A DNA stretch of 64,000 nucleotides from Mactromeris polynyma (taxonomy: Eukaryota > Mollusca > Bivalvia > Venerida > Mactridae). The number at the start of each line of letters is the position of its first letter. Positions within the stretch are counted from its first letter, which is position 1. The position numbers and the translations under genes are program-made. The notes under the pieces are model-generated. The model made no database searches and was not told the DNA's origin. It worked only from the letters and a program-made list of their open reading frames with translations. The stretch covers positions 1 to 64,000 of the forward strand of contig JASFXZ010000076.1 of NCBI GenBank assembly GCA_032209605.1, written 5' to 3'. This document shows positions 34,801 to 47,606 of the stretch, piece after piece.

Positions 34801-36500
34801 ATTATTTAAAGCATACAATATTTAATGCTCTATTTTCATAGAATGGCTTCATAATTGTTACTGAAACACACAAATATTTGGTATTTGTTTTTAAATATAA
34901 TTAAACAAGCACACTTCACTTGTAATAATTTTCTAGTGCAGATATCAGTATTTACTGATGTCAGAAACGTCACATTTTGCAGTCAGTAATAATATTGTCT
35001 ATATGCCTTATGGTTATTCCCCTGACGTATGTCATGCCAAGATAAATACGAAATATACTTCTTATATAGGGAAAGTAAACTAGAACAGGCTAACAAGATT
35101 TTTTTATAAATGATGGAACCAAAATTATAAAAAACAAGATTATCCATGCACATACAATGTTTTTCAGAATGTATCTATGCATAATGCTTTTTTATAAAAC
35201 CTTGTTGGCATGTGGTAGATTTGTTCATTATCTATATATCCAAGTGTTTCTATATCAAAATTAGGCAAAGCTAATACAGCTGTTTTCTACAGCATATATT
35301 GGCGTAACATTGGTGTGCATAATATTGTTGACTAGAGTTTTCCAATGTTTTGTATATTTTCCATTTATATGTGTCTCAGTGTTTGTTTATATGGGTAACG
35401 TTAGTAGTTTATGAACAAAACTAGTGTTCCTGCTAATCACGCTACACATCATGACATAACAAATCCCGCCAAATGCTATGTATGAATACACTTACATTTT
35501 TATAATGTACTAAATTTAGAACTTTTTAAAAGCTATAACATTACGAAATGTAAAAAGTTAAAAATGTATGATAAGTCTGTAAGCCGGTTTTCTTGTGGTG
35601 CTTCTCATATGTAAACCCTAGATGTGTCATGCTAACATGGTTATATGCTTTCATTTATATACATTAGATACTTATGTTTATTGATTGTGGGTAAACAAAT
35701 ATTAGGTACAGCCAGGACTTTGTAACCATCAGTGTCGTATTGCTATGAATTTGCAAGCATATACCATTTTTTATCATTTTTATTAGACCAATTTATGAAG
35801 CAATCCTAATAGTTAGTTCCCACAATTACAATATTTACCTCTCTTGTTTTGGATTGTTGGCCAAATTGATAGGCAAATTATCATAAAGTTTATAGGGAGT
35901 ATAAAGTAAATGATGCTAAACTAACCAGATATTAAAAAAAAACATTGTTGTACAAAATGTGTTTGTCACATGCATACTCTCTCTATATTTTCCCAATTAT
36001 TCTATACATGGAAATTAACCATATATGAGCTCAACAGTTTGACCTATAAAAATGGCTATGAACAAGACGTGTATTTTGTACAAGTGGGAACAATCTATTG
36101 TTGTTGTTTAGTGTACATTATTATGTTTTACTTTTTATTGATGATCTCAGTTTTTTTAATAAAAGTTTAGAAATTTTACACACTGTTGTTGCCTATCTTG
36201 TGTTGAATATACAATTGTTACTGTTTATAAGCCATCAGTGGGATCATAGCTAACGTGACGAATGTATATGTCACGTCTCACAAACTCCACTACTACTGAT
36301 ATGCAGTAAAAATAGCACTAATAGATTTGTGTTTGAATTTTGTTCAGTTAATGCCTTTCCGACAGGTATGATCATTTATTAGTCTATACATGATCTACCT
36401 AGGTTCAATAAGAAGTGTTTCGTCAGTTTTACTGCAAGCAACAGACAGCTTCCACACTTAAAAGTAAGCAGTGTGGCGCTTGTCATCTTGGAAAGATGAA
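34801..36500. other. no gene seen
   Basis: AT-rich. 35815-35900 repeats 25036-25120. The frame at 35970-36170 has no motif. Confidence 0.4.
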
Positions 36501-36504
36501 AATT

Positions 36505-36600
36505 TACAACTGGGTAGGCTTGAACATGTCACAAACCCATGACCTACAGATGGGTATTCTAGCATGCTACCAACTGCGCTAGCCATGCCTGTTTAAGTCC
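36505..36600 (-). repeat. tRNA-derived SINE head
   Basis: Minus-strand A box tggctagcgcagttggtagc with a degenerate B box (ggtcatgggtttgtgac). Confidence 0.5.
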
Positions 36601-37477
36601 AAGTGGATGTTACATGTTATGATTTCCAAGGAATACTACAATGATATGGTAACAATATGGACGCATTTAATGCAATATTGTCTTAATCTGAATACTGTAC
36701 GTCTCAGGTGAGAGTATGGATATGACAAATGCAATCCGAACTAGTAAGGCAAGGTACTACACCTATGGTTATAATTAGTTGACTTAGTACAGGGTTCTAT
36801 AAGGTTGGGTTAACACCCAATCAACAGCTTGGATCATCTACACAGGATCTCAATAACCAGTACATTCCTTGGTTTCACTGCAAGTTATTGTAGGCTTCCC
36901 ACTTATGTCAGCAGTGGGAGGTAAATGATTCAAAAAGGTTCCTTGACCAGATCACCACCATGACTAGCTATATACATGCAAAAAAGAAGAGTGGTGTGCA
37001 TTGTGCATCTGTCTGTTAACATATGTTTGGTTTATTGGATGCAATTAGATCCAAATTATGATGTATCTAATATACAAGTAACATATTGTTTTTTTTCGAA
37101 AATCAGCAAGATACCTCCCTACAACACTAGGAAATAACATATTTGTCCATTGGGCCTATAATTAAGTTTCTGAACACAGTTGTGCTCACAATTTCCTACC
37201 TTTGTAATTACACCTTAGCAAACAAGGAATGCTTGGAAATGCACACTATCCATGCCTCACATTCCGTATACATTACACTACACCTATATATAGACATATA
37301 TTATGTTACAACGCGCTGGTTTTCAGGACTCTCAGTCCTTTGATTTTATCCGTGACGCATTCCCCGCGATCGATGTCTAAGGGAGAAAATCAATTAGTCT
37401 CGCACCTTGGAGAATCAGCGATAATCAAGGGAGACTATCAAGTAAAATTCTTAAATATTTCTGGCAATGATAATTAC
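36601..37477. other. no gene seen
   Basis: AT-rich sequence without recognisable elements. Confidence 0.35.
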
Positions 37478-37642
37478 TACAGAAAATCCTCACTTTAAGA
37501 CCATCTCAAAAGTAAGAAAGCAATTTCCAAGTCCATTTTTGCTGTTTTGCTCTTCATTCAACCTCAATATTAAGACCATCCCAATAATAAGACCATTTTT
37601 CAAAGGTCCCAATGGTGGTATTGTTATTGAGGTTTTACTGTA
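37478..37642. mobile_element. pogo/Tigger-like MITE
   Basis: The right end gaggttttactgta and the decayed left end tacagaaaatcctcactt frame a 165-bp element whose interior (tattaagaccatcccaataa) recurs in diverged form at 57453-57626 and 58381-58563. Ends of the cagtaaaacctc type are known from pogo/Tigger transposons. Confidence 0.6.
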
Positions 37643-38429
37643 CGATATTGAATAGCTGATCGAAACTTCACGATTTAATTTCCTTGTAACATTCATTTGT
37701 ACTTTCAAGTTCTACTTATACTGTACATGTACTACATCGTAAAATATGTTTTCAATCATTGCTTCTAGACTGTTTTTTGACATGATATATAATTACTGAA
37801 TTACGCAGTACTTGGTGTGCATTCGTGCAATGAATATGATCTGTGACATAAAGCTCTTTTTAACTTGCATTTTGTGGTTAAAACATAAAGATACAATTGT
37901 CGGTTGATTTCTATTTGTCCTTCGTACCACAATTAAACCAGTACGTGGTTGTATTTGTTTATACAACTCTTTGTCGTAACTGTCACAATGTTTGTGCATG
38001 AATTGCTGGCTTCTAGCAATTGATTTAAACATTTAACATTTACCACATTATTATTTTATAATGAATCAACATTAAAGTGATATGACTATGTGTAAATACT
38101 GGGCCTTATTGCTAATATATCCATACGGTATTCAAGTTAGGTTTAAACGCAAATTCTAAAGAAAATATATTTGGCAAACCAATGTCTATATAGTACTGGA
38201 TGTGTAAAACGACCATTTTTCATCTGTTGGCTACACTGTCACTTGAATTAACAGAAATTGTATTATGCTAACTGCAATTTAACTGCACCAATGTTAAACA
38301 AACATGAGCACTATATTTCATATAGTCAAAAACATCAATACATATGCATTATCAAATAAGACAATAATATTGTTTTCCTCTGTTTTGTTTGGTTTAAAAC
38401 ATAAATTAAAAAAAAATTTATATTTAAAG
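37643..38429. other. no gene seen
   Basis: AT-rich sequence without recognisable elements. Confidence 0.35.
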
Positions 38430-38815
38430 CAAGCGGTGATTTTTTTTGTGTCCGTGCGTAACAAATAATGTTCTTTAAATGATACTTAGATTTTGATGAT
38501 ATCTAGCAAGTGTCATTTAAGATAATATAATCCAGTCACCACACGTATCCATAGTACCCGGTACTGATTTATAATAGGAACCGTTCAATAACTAGACAGA
38601 AAGAATACCCATTTATCTACAAAGTTTATCTTAATTAACAAAGCCGGTTAGCTCAGTTGGCAGCGTACTAGGCTATGGTTTTGAAGGTCCGAGTTCCAGA
38701 GACTGGGCAGTTCATAATCTGTAGTGTCATTTGGTATACTCCATTGAGGTAGTTGTCAGCTGCTTGAGGCAGGGAAAGTCAGTCCTGGTATATATGAAAA
38801 TCTAGGAAAGTTAGT
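38430..38815 (+). repeat. dispersed duplication Q with SINE head, copy 2
   Basis: It aligns with 25865-26225. The tRNA-like head (ccggttagctcagttggcag, gtccgagttccag) starts near 38643 and the body continues through gtagttgtcagctgcttgag. Confidence 0.75.
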
Positions 38816-40572
38816 TCGGACAATTATCTACCATGTAGATCTAGAATCGATCTACTGAAATTATATTTTTCATCATTCGAAAATAAGTATGTAATTTAAT
38901 GGAATCACGAAATGTTTGAGACTATGGTAGGAGCTTCTTTTTATAACTGAATCTATTTTTGTATTAAGGGTTAAACTGCAGTAAATATTACACGTTACTT
39001 TTTGTATTTTTTTGATTTAGAAATAAAATATTTTTAATGCATTTGTATTGTCGAATAAATGTCTTTTACAAAGTTAAAACGATATGTTTATGATAAATAA
39101 TTGCTGATCCCCGAAAATTAGGACGATTCTACATAAACAGCATGTGTGTTAGGTGTCGAAGATAAAATAATAAAAACATTATTATAAAATCTTCATTTTC
39201 AATTTACTTAATATATCAATATTAACACATTGGTACTTGTAACGTGGATATTTATTCAAGCTACGGTGTTTAAAAGGAAATACATGCCAATGAAAATGGA
39301 CTATTCCAAAACATTTTCCCGCCATTACGCTATTCAAAAACATTGTGCACCAGCTTTGCGGCGCCTTTGGATGCTTTGCATCAATGCATTTCTTGTAAAT
39401 ATTGATGTCCTAAAGTGTGTAGATTAAGCGTCTTACTTATTTGCCAAGGTCAAATAAAGCGTCCATGCTGTATACGGAACCCATAGGTAACCTACTTTTA
39501 GTCCGTATAAAGCATGTGGACTGTCATTTGGGGCTAGTACGGGTGCCATCACGGGCCTGCATGTATGTTATGTCCATTGGGGGCGTGTATGGGCTCTTAC
39601 GGGCCACTACGACCTTTACGAATATTATAGATACCATGTGGGTCTTTCGGAAGAGACTTTGAGGTCTCCGTGTACGATGCTCTAATTCGGGCACGTAAAA
39701 GAACCATCAGACCCGTAGCTATTCCGAGGCACACCGAGACAGATACTTCGGTTAACATTTCTAAAGAAACCAAAATAATATGAATAAATAGATAAATAAG
39801 AAAGAAGTACCCTTGCTATCGATTCATAGCTATTAAAATAAAACAAAATTACACTTGATAAATAACTTAACTGCCACATTAAATAACCGGAAAACGCAAG
39901 AAAACGCTTCTATACGCATTTCCATCCGGGGGTAAGTTTTCAGCTCGTTAATTCAACAGCCTGATTACTTTCGCGTCGTTTTTGTGTATAAGACATTGAG
40001 CTAAAAATTGAATAAGTTTGTTTACATATTTAGTCGGGTATCATAGAATATTAAACGCATGTTTACTTATTAAATTTACTGAACTCTAATAGATAGATAA
40101 ACTTTAAGTCCCATGATACATATATTCTGATTAGTTAATGCTTTATTTTGGTATTGTTTTAATTTTATTCGCTTATTACATTGCATTTCCCCCATTGAGT
40201 GCCTCATTATTTATGTGACGTCATTAGGCATCGCGCGCTCATCTGTTACATTTGTAATAAAACAAACCGGTTCTGGAAAAAAAATCCGTTTTGTAATAAA
40301 TTTCTCGAGTCGACAGAGACGTTTTATTTCATCATAAAGCAACTTGAAACATGTCTACAAATACAATACCACCCATGTATTGTTTTCGATATTTCACACC
40401 AGGAAAATAAAGAATCCCGGCGCCTTTAGTTTTCGACGGTACTAGCACTTAAATCAAAATACCCGCATGGCAAGATCAATATATCGCTGTGTAAATAAAT
40501 ATTTATAAAGAACATTCACTTGTTCGAAATTTTGTGAAAAACAAGCGGAAAACAACAGCATTTCACTTCGAA
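38816..40572. other. no gene seen
   Basis: 39420-39720 is richer in G and C than its surroundings, but its frames show no motif or splice sites I trust. Confidence 0.35.
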
Positions 40573-40632
40573 ATGTCAACAAATATACCGGATGAAGACG
40601 TCATGGGTTTCTATTACATGTACAAAAGGGAG
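40573..40632 (+). CDS. possible first coding exon, unknown product
   Basis: ATG opens 20 codons (MSTNIPDEDVMGFYYM...) ending at a good donor (gggag|gtaata) in phase 0. No partner exon or family was recognised. Confidence 0.25.
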
Positions 40633-40844
40633 GTAATATTGTGCATTTATTCTCATTTCAATACCAAGAGAGGCAATTTAATTTAGTTTCTACTCAGTGA
40701 TTACCCTTTTGGGGTTACCAGTAGGGTAAAATATAGTCCCAAAAATCGGAACAGTGAATAATATCAAAATGATATTTTCACTGTTTGAAACAGTAAAATA
40801 CCATTTTTGGACGGTACCGCTCATTATTACACTGATTAATCTCT

Positions 40845-41375
40845 ATAACCACTGGAAATCATTTAATAAAGCCCAAGCTGTAATAGTAAAGCCAAAAGAA
40901 ATTATTTTAAATCATGTTTAGAGAATAATTCATCTGACTCTAAAACATTGGGGAAACACCTTAACGAGACATATATATAGGGCTTCCAGAACTAAAACAG
41001 ATCAAAGCTCAGGTAACATTGGATTAAATTTTGACGAGGAAATTTGTTTTAAGAAAAACAAGATTGCAGAAATAATTAACTCTTTCTACACAACTGTGGC
41101 TGAGAAATTGATCTCATAGTTGTCGATAACCTCATTTGTCTGATATATATATTTATTATTATTTATTTAATGTGATGTCTTCCTATGTCACTAGATTTAC
41201 ATGCATATTGTTAAGGACCGCAATGGAAATAAGGGAATAAGTATCCCTTTTTGGGGTTATTCTTTTCATATAATGTATATGACATGGTTTAGGTTTTTAT
41301 ATTGTACTACCATGTGATGTTTGCATTTTATGATAAATAAACCTATCTATCTATCTATTTATATATCCGTCTGTC
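40845..41375 (+). mobile_element. non-LTR retrotransposon fragment with (CTAT)n tail
   Basis: The + strand reads pieces such as RTKTDQSSGNIGLNFDEEIC and KIAEIINSFYTTVAEKL, typical of the segment before the RT domain in CR1/jockey-type elements. A 3' UTR-like stretch follows, ending aataaacctatctatctatc. The RT core itself is absent, so it is internally deleted. Confidence 0.6.
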
Positions 41376-41739
41376 TATCAGGAAATGATTTGTTGATTCT
41401 CTCAGCTCTTAATTGTTATATTTTAACCAATGCGCGCACCTGGTGATAAAATCAAGCTGTTTGCGGTTTATTTTTAATAAGCTTTTTCTCATAGGGAACA
41501 CAAAGAAGGAGCTATCAACATTTTGTAACTGCAACAATGTACTTATACATCAATTTACGGAATATTTTTAGGTCCACACTGTCTCATCCTCAACATGCGA
41601 CTGTACGAACGATTCGTACGAGAATAAAGAAATACTAAGCGGACGATTACGTTCATTATGTTTGCTTATGTCAAAAAATGTATACAATGTGTGTGAGGAA
41701 TATGTCCGTTATTGTTAAATTATGCTTTGTATGGTTATA

Positions 41740-42110
41740 ATGTCACATGTCTTACAATGCATACGTATGTTTTGTAATCAGTAAATGTCAACAAAAGTTA
41801 TATTCCAATATGTTCAGTTGCGGTCCGGTCCAGTCCGATTCATTTTGGTCCGGTCAGTTCCTGTCCGGTCTCGTGTGGTCTGGTCTGTAAGGTACTGTGC
41901 TACTTACAAATTAATCAACTGTCTGTCTGAACCATAAATCTACGCTGGTTTAAATCATTCGATATTTCATTTGTTAAAATATTCACGTCCATATTTGGTG
42001 TTGTAACTTTATGATTGATGGTCAAGTTGTTATTGCAGTTCTTGCTTTTAATTGTTCCTGCACGTCATTCAATTCTCCTTCAATAACTCCCACTGTTCAG
42101 TCATGTGTGT
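41740..42110. repeat. dispersed duplication P, copy 2
   Basis: Homologous to 25430-25800. It ends about 90 bp before the leader exon at 42200, so part of that gene's upstream region is repeat-derived. It also has a local run of ggtccggtcc-type direct repeats. Confidence 0.75.
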
Positions 42111-42199
42111 GTCCTGCATTGGTGATATTTAAACACGATCTTCAGCCATAATTAAGTCACTTGTTTTATCATTAATACTACGATCATTTAATTATAATC

Positions 42200-45100
42200 A
42201 TGCGGATGTTGTTATGCTTGGCGTGTCTGATCTCTGTTACCTTCGGTAAGTGTGTACATTATATATTTTGCAATCTTACTTTTCCATTTTTATTTTTATG
42301 ATTCAAAGATTCGGTTTACCAAACGTTTTTATTAATATTTTACAAGTAAACAAATAGTAGGTTTATTGGTGAAAACTTGAGCTTCACTGTTCCTTGAATG
42401 TGTGCGGGTAATTATAAGGAACAGTGAAAACGGTAAACGAGAGATTAATAGAAGTTGTAAACTTGTTTTACAATCTATGTAAAACAAATAAGTGTTCGAC
42501 AGTTATATCGGGGTTAAACAAGGGGAACCGTTATCCCCTCTATTGTTTGTTTTCTTCGTTAATGACATGTGTAATTATATTAAGACCGACGAAATTGATG
42601 TCTTCACATTTGAAAAGTTGCAAATATTGTTATTGCTTTTCGCTGATGATACTGCCCTTTTTTCTTATTCTAAAAAAGGGCTATACGTTTTAATGAATAG
42701 ACTACCGAATTATTGTAGAAAATGGGGCATAACTGTAAATGCAGACTAAACTGTGTTTATGGTATTTAAAAGGGGCAATCACCCTGATAACTTTGACATT
42801 TAGTATGAAAATAAAAAGTTGAATGTTGTTAGAAATTTTACATACTTGGGGACTACACTGTCCCCAAATGGTAATTTCTTTTAAGCTCAAAAGACGCTTT
42901 CTACTCAGGCTCTGAAAACATTATTTTCATTAAAATCTCTATTTAATATTGTTGAACTAGAATCATCTGATAAAATAAACTTTTTGATAGTATGATAGCC
43001 CTATACTCAATTACGGTTGTGAACTTTGGGGATTCCATAATGAATCTATTGCAACACAAATACTCTAATGCATAAAATGTTATATATGCGTGATCAACAC
43101 ACTTTATCACACATCCACCAACAATTGCGCTTGAGATGTTTAGTTTTGCTAACTGATATTTAGTAAACAAGTAAAAAGCGAGTATCACTTCATGTGTATT
43201 TGTCATCTCTTCTACAAAGGTTGAATGAAAGCTTGCAGCATACATATATCATGGTATGAAGTCGATAAAGCTTGCTTTACGCATATGTATGTGTAATTAT
43301 TCCAGTGTATACTGTATAATGTTTATGTCATTGTATTTTTGTAATGTTTTCATACTTTTCTTCACATTTCACCGCCTATAAGTATGTTTACATTGTTGTT
43401 TTTTAGTGTGTTTTGTTCCTTCTTTTTTTTCATTTTTTGCAATGAACATATTGTTTATGCAAATAAACCTTTGACCTTACGTGGCTTTACTTGTTTAAAC
43501 TAATTTTGATTTAAACAAAAAATGTCTTTTAAAAAAGATAAACGGCGTAAATAGAATGATGTCTTCCGGTATGTTAAATGAAATAATGTTTTTGCAACAT
43601 GTTAAAAAATAAATCCTTACAAAAAATGAACGGATCTATATAGGTCAGTGAACTTGGTTGTCAGTTGTTTGTTGTTAGTTCAGATGTTTATTCGAAAAAA
43701 CATAGCCAGAAGTTAGATGTGAGTTCGGATATGATGGAACGAATACACAGCTGTTAGTTGTCAGTTCATATGTGTATTTGCATATGATGCAACGAACACA
43801 GCTAACAGTTGTTACTTTAGATGTTTATTCGAAAACACATTGCCAGAAGTTAGATGTGGGTTCGGATATGATTTAGCGAATACACGGCTATTAGTTGTTA
43901 GTTCAAATGTTCGTTCCCGAATTAACAGCTGTTAGTTGTTAGTTCAGATGTTTATTCGAAAACACATTGCCAGAAGTTAGATGTGAGTACGGATATGATG
44001 TAGCGAATACACAGCTATTAGTTGTTAGTTAAGATGTTTATTCGCATATGATGCAGCGAATACATAGCTTGTAGTTGTTAGTTCAGATGTTTATTCGAAA
44101 CAACATTGCCAGAATTTATATCACAGTTCGGATATGATTTAGCGAATATACATCTATTAGTTGTTGTTTCAGATGTTTATTCGCATATGATACAGCGATT
44201 ACACAGCTAGTAGTTGTTAGTTCAGATGTTTATTCGAAAAAACATTGCCGGAAGTTAGATGTGAGTTCGGATATGATGTAGCGAATACACAGGCAGAACA
44301 TGTTAGTTCAAATGTTTATTCGGATATGATGGTGCGAATACACAGCTATTATATTTTAGTTCAGATGTTTATTTGAAAATGCATAGCCAGAAGTTGTGGA
44401 TATGTTGTAGCGAATGTACAGCTGTTAGTTGGTAGTCAAGATGTTCGTTTCAGAATTCACAGCTGGTTTTGTTTATTTAGAAGTTAATTCAGGAATCTAC
44501 AGCCAGAAGTATGAAGTAGAGAACAGATATTAGTTTAGACCAAAACAAACTGCATTTCAGTCCGTCGGTCTCGATATGAGTATGCTTATCATAAAACTCT
44601 GAGTAACATACTGTATTGCCTATAACAAATGCCTGTTTTTAAATTGTTTAAAGGTTATTTTGAATTTCATCATATGATTTCGCAACAGCAATAATTAAGT
44701 TGCTACATGGAACGTTACATACATAAGACAGAGCCTCGCTACACTAAATTTGGTGCTGGTGAAGTCAGTAATTTCCGTGAAATATCAAAAATAAATTGCA
44801 GTCGCACAAACTTTTATTGAACTTTATTAATGTTACAATGACTAGGACGACCCCATGGGGATGAATTAGTATATCTTAAGATGGTAAATTGTACTGAAAA
44901 CTTGACTGTGTACTGTGGTTCCAAGGTGAGGGCGTGCGGCCGTCCTCAGTTAATCACGGAAACATAACTGTAAATATAATTGCAGAAAACGCACGATTTG
45001 CATACATCATTGGGCACTATTGGCAAATGTTCTCCTGGTTTCATTTAATAGTCACATTTCTGAACTGTTTCTGAATGTTAAATGCGTCTTTGATTTGTAA

Positions 45101-46566
45101 AAACGCACTTCTATCATCTGTTCGCCCCAGTTAAGATATATCTTAGTGTGTTCAATAACAACGCAATGTCCACTTGTTTTGTGTTTTAAAGGTCAATGGC
45201 TTCATAGTCTACATAATTGCTTAATGATGAATAGTTCAGAGTAAACATGTTAGACTACTAAATAAAGCCAGTGGTCCAGCTTTGAATCCCAGACTGTTGG
45301 CAATATGACTATGAAAGAATGCACACGTTCAGTCTGAATGCTCTCAGTCGGCATGTCTATAAGAAATATTTATAGATTAATTGCCTTTTTGTGCAACAAA
45401 ACTGACCAGAAATTGTTCATAAGATTATTTGCATTCAATTTTAGAGAAACGTCATTACATCTCGTTGTGTTACGTTCATTTAGTCGTTACCGACGTTAAC
45501 ATAAGGTTGACTACATCTTTTTGAAAATGCATCTGTTACTTAAAGTTTGTGGTGCCGAATTGGAAAATATCACTATACGGTTTATTTTTTGTTATTGTAA
45601 AGCTTGAGACCAGGTTACGACCTAGCTGCGATCGAAAAAAAATGCCGTACCTCGGCCAAATTGCCACCAATCGCACGATCCAGAAAACGTACGATCCGGT
45701 GTGACTGAGGCATAAGCAAGTCAAACTTCATCGTGGAAAGTGTGCTACACCGCTTAATGTCGTCCGAGTTATTCATATATTCTGTCAATGAGCAGTGACT
45801 CTTCTGTGACTTCTACATCTATATGCCAATGAACTAAATTTGTACTGATTGATATGTTATTATTCGCAATGTTTAAAATCCCCCAAAGTAAAGCAAATAG
45901 ATTGTTGCATCGAATGACGTATTCAGCACTCGTTTTCTTACCCGTTACTTTCCCAGTCAAATTCACATTTCCAGATGTGTACTTAGAACATTTGACTAGC
46001 GTATATAGATCTAGTAATATCATCTTTCTTGCCGTTTACTACAATTCACTTACGGAATCAATAAGGTTATCTTATTAACATTCTTCCAATTTGAACCGTA
46101 TGTATATTCTTCTCCCACATCTGAGAAATTATGTGGGAAAAGTAGTCAGTCGTTTGCAGTGGGGAAATCAAATATTGACTTGTTGGTAACGCAGGTGCAA
46201 GAGTTAAGTCGACTGTCCGCCTATACAAAATTCACATGTCACTTAATTTGGGGGTAAAACCCAACAAAACAAACAAAAGGTTTCGTAAATGTTTGATAGA
46301 AGTTTGAAACGCCACACGGCTAACTTGGTTGTTATTTAAACCTCAACATTTTATTTCCAGGATGTGATTGCGATTATCGTGGGGGTGGCTGTGTGATTAG
46401 CGAACTGCCCCCAGCAGGCATGGCGTGTCACTGTGACTACAAGGGTTGGTGGACGTGTAGCGGCCATAACACAGCATGTAGAGATCCCAATAGTTACTAT
46501 TGCAAACATCCATCTTTTTCCAGATACTCATGTGTCGAAGGTGACGGCGATTGTGGGGGTTATTAA
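42200..46566 (+). CDS. 10-cysteine secreted peptide (leader exon plus mature exon 1)
   Basis: Exon one is 42200-42245: MRMLLCLACLISVTF, a short, strongly hydrophobic signal peptide, then donor g|gtaagt in phase 1. Exon two is 46361-46566: acceptor ttatttccag, then a glycine completed across the junction and 67 codons to a TAA. The product is about 83 residues. The mature part starts CDCDYRGGGCVIS, contains GMACHCDYKGWWTCSG and ends EGDGDCGGY, with ten cysteines, so probably five disulfides. It would be secreted. The cysteine spacing does not match macins or big defensins as I know them; I cannot name the family. Defence or toxin-like roles are inference from size, leader and divergence from its sister exon. 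Polyadenylation signal aataaa is at about 46844. Confidence 0.75.
42424..43490 (+). mobile_element. non-LTR reverse transcriptase fragment in intron 1
   Basis: The + strand carries IGVKQGEPLSPLLFVFFVND and FADDTALFS, the conserved RT product and catalytic motifs. It continues in broken frames (NFTYLGTTLSPNG) to a 3' end at aaataaacctttgacctt. It is 5'-truncated with frameshifts. It lies within the 4.1-kb intron of the peptide gene, in the same orientation. Confidence 0.75.
43660..44510. repeat. degenerate tandem repeat in intron 1
   Basis: Units contain gttgttagttcagatgttta, ttgccagaagttagatgtga and ggatatgatgtagcgaatac. At least seven diverged copies occur, some deleted in the middle. It directly precedes the first 2.9-kb unit. 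Confidence 0.75.
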
Positions 46567-47606
46567 TTGCGGCTTTATAGTGAACTTTCGAAACTGTTCT
46601 CACGTATATACATAACAAATTCTCGGATATGTTTGCATTACTGGATTCCTGAGAAAGCAAATGAAGCACAGACCAGTAAAACTGAGGCCTAACACATTTT
46701 CAAAACCTCATACAGAGATTTATTGCAAAGTGTTTGCCCATCACTTCCGACTATCTTTTGTTATTTCTTCTGTTTATTTTGCTGATTAAACACCTCTTGC
46801 ATTAATCCACACATGGTAGCTTTCTATATGTAACCATATTTTCAATAAAACTTTCCTTGTAATTTATTTATATTTCTTTTACAATCATTTAGTACAACAC
46901 ATTTCAACCTAACGTGCCTCCATGCTGCATGAACGGTATTCAAAACGATTTTGTGGATCCTTTTTGTTGATTTCAATTTGAATTCACATGATGACCAATC
47001 AAATCGAATTACTTCGAGGCACATTGGGAATATTGCAAAAAACATGGTTTTAATGTTTAATGTGGTCATAGCTATTTGATGCTTGATTGTAAGACACATA
47101 TTTAACCTTTCTAAGCAAATAAAACTACAAAAAACTACATCGTTTGTATTATTATTTCTCCCGCTTTTGTATTTCCAATAGTGGAGTGTTACAAGTCAGA
47201 AAGTAGATGCGTGTTATCAGATGAAAGTCTGCAGTGGTGCAGTAATAGCATGTAACAACAATATTAGTGGTACCTTCTGGCTATGGTTCTATCGTCGTAT
47301 TACTTTTTAGAAACAGCAAACGTCGATCAGATCAGCAGTTAGAACCGTTAAGCTGCCTCTTAAATGTATCGCATACATAGCTTGAAATCAAGTCCAGAAC
47401 AACGAAGCAACATTATATGCAACAGAAAAACGACAATGAAACAATATGATTGTTAAAATCAGTAAACAGACATTATCAATGCCGCTTCAATGTATTTTCA
47501 TACAGTTTGCGAAATTAATCGCAACCCGTATGAAAATACATTGAAGCGGCATTGATATAGTCATTATTCGAGGTACAGAATATTATTATATAAAAAAGAG
47601 AGATAA
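44692..47606 (+). repeat. 2.9-kb tandem unit, copy 1
   Basis: It starts aattaagttgctacatggaa and ends after a hairpin near 47475-47555. It is head-to-tail with copy 2, with offsets of about 2912 at the start and 2950 later because copy 2 has a 38-bp insertion near 48080. It contains the first mature-peptide exon. The other frames in it, present in both copies, are not supported as genes. Confidence 0.9.
47475..47555. repeat. hairpin at end of unit 1
   Basis: The arms atcaatgccgcttcaatgta and its complement are separated by about 23 bases. Confidence 0.9.

Noticed and set aside
45536..46078. Frames conserved in both 2.9-kb units (minus 45536-45724, plus 45854-46078)
   Set aside because: They stay open because the units are nearly identical; no splice signal, domain or codon-type divergence supports coding.
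46361..46566. Assignment of the peptide to the macin, big defensin or mytilin families
   Set aside because: The cysteine spacing (CxC at the start, CxC in the middle, DCxGY at the end) does not match those families as I know them.
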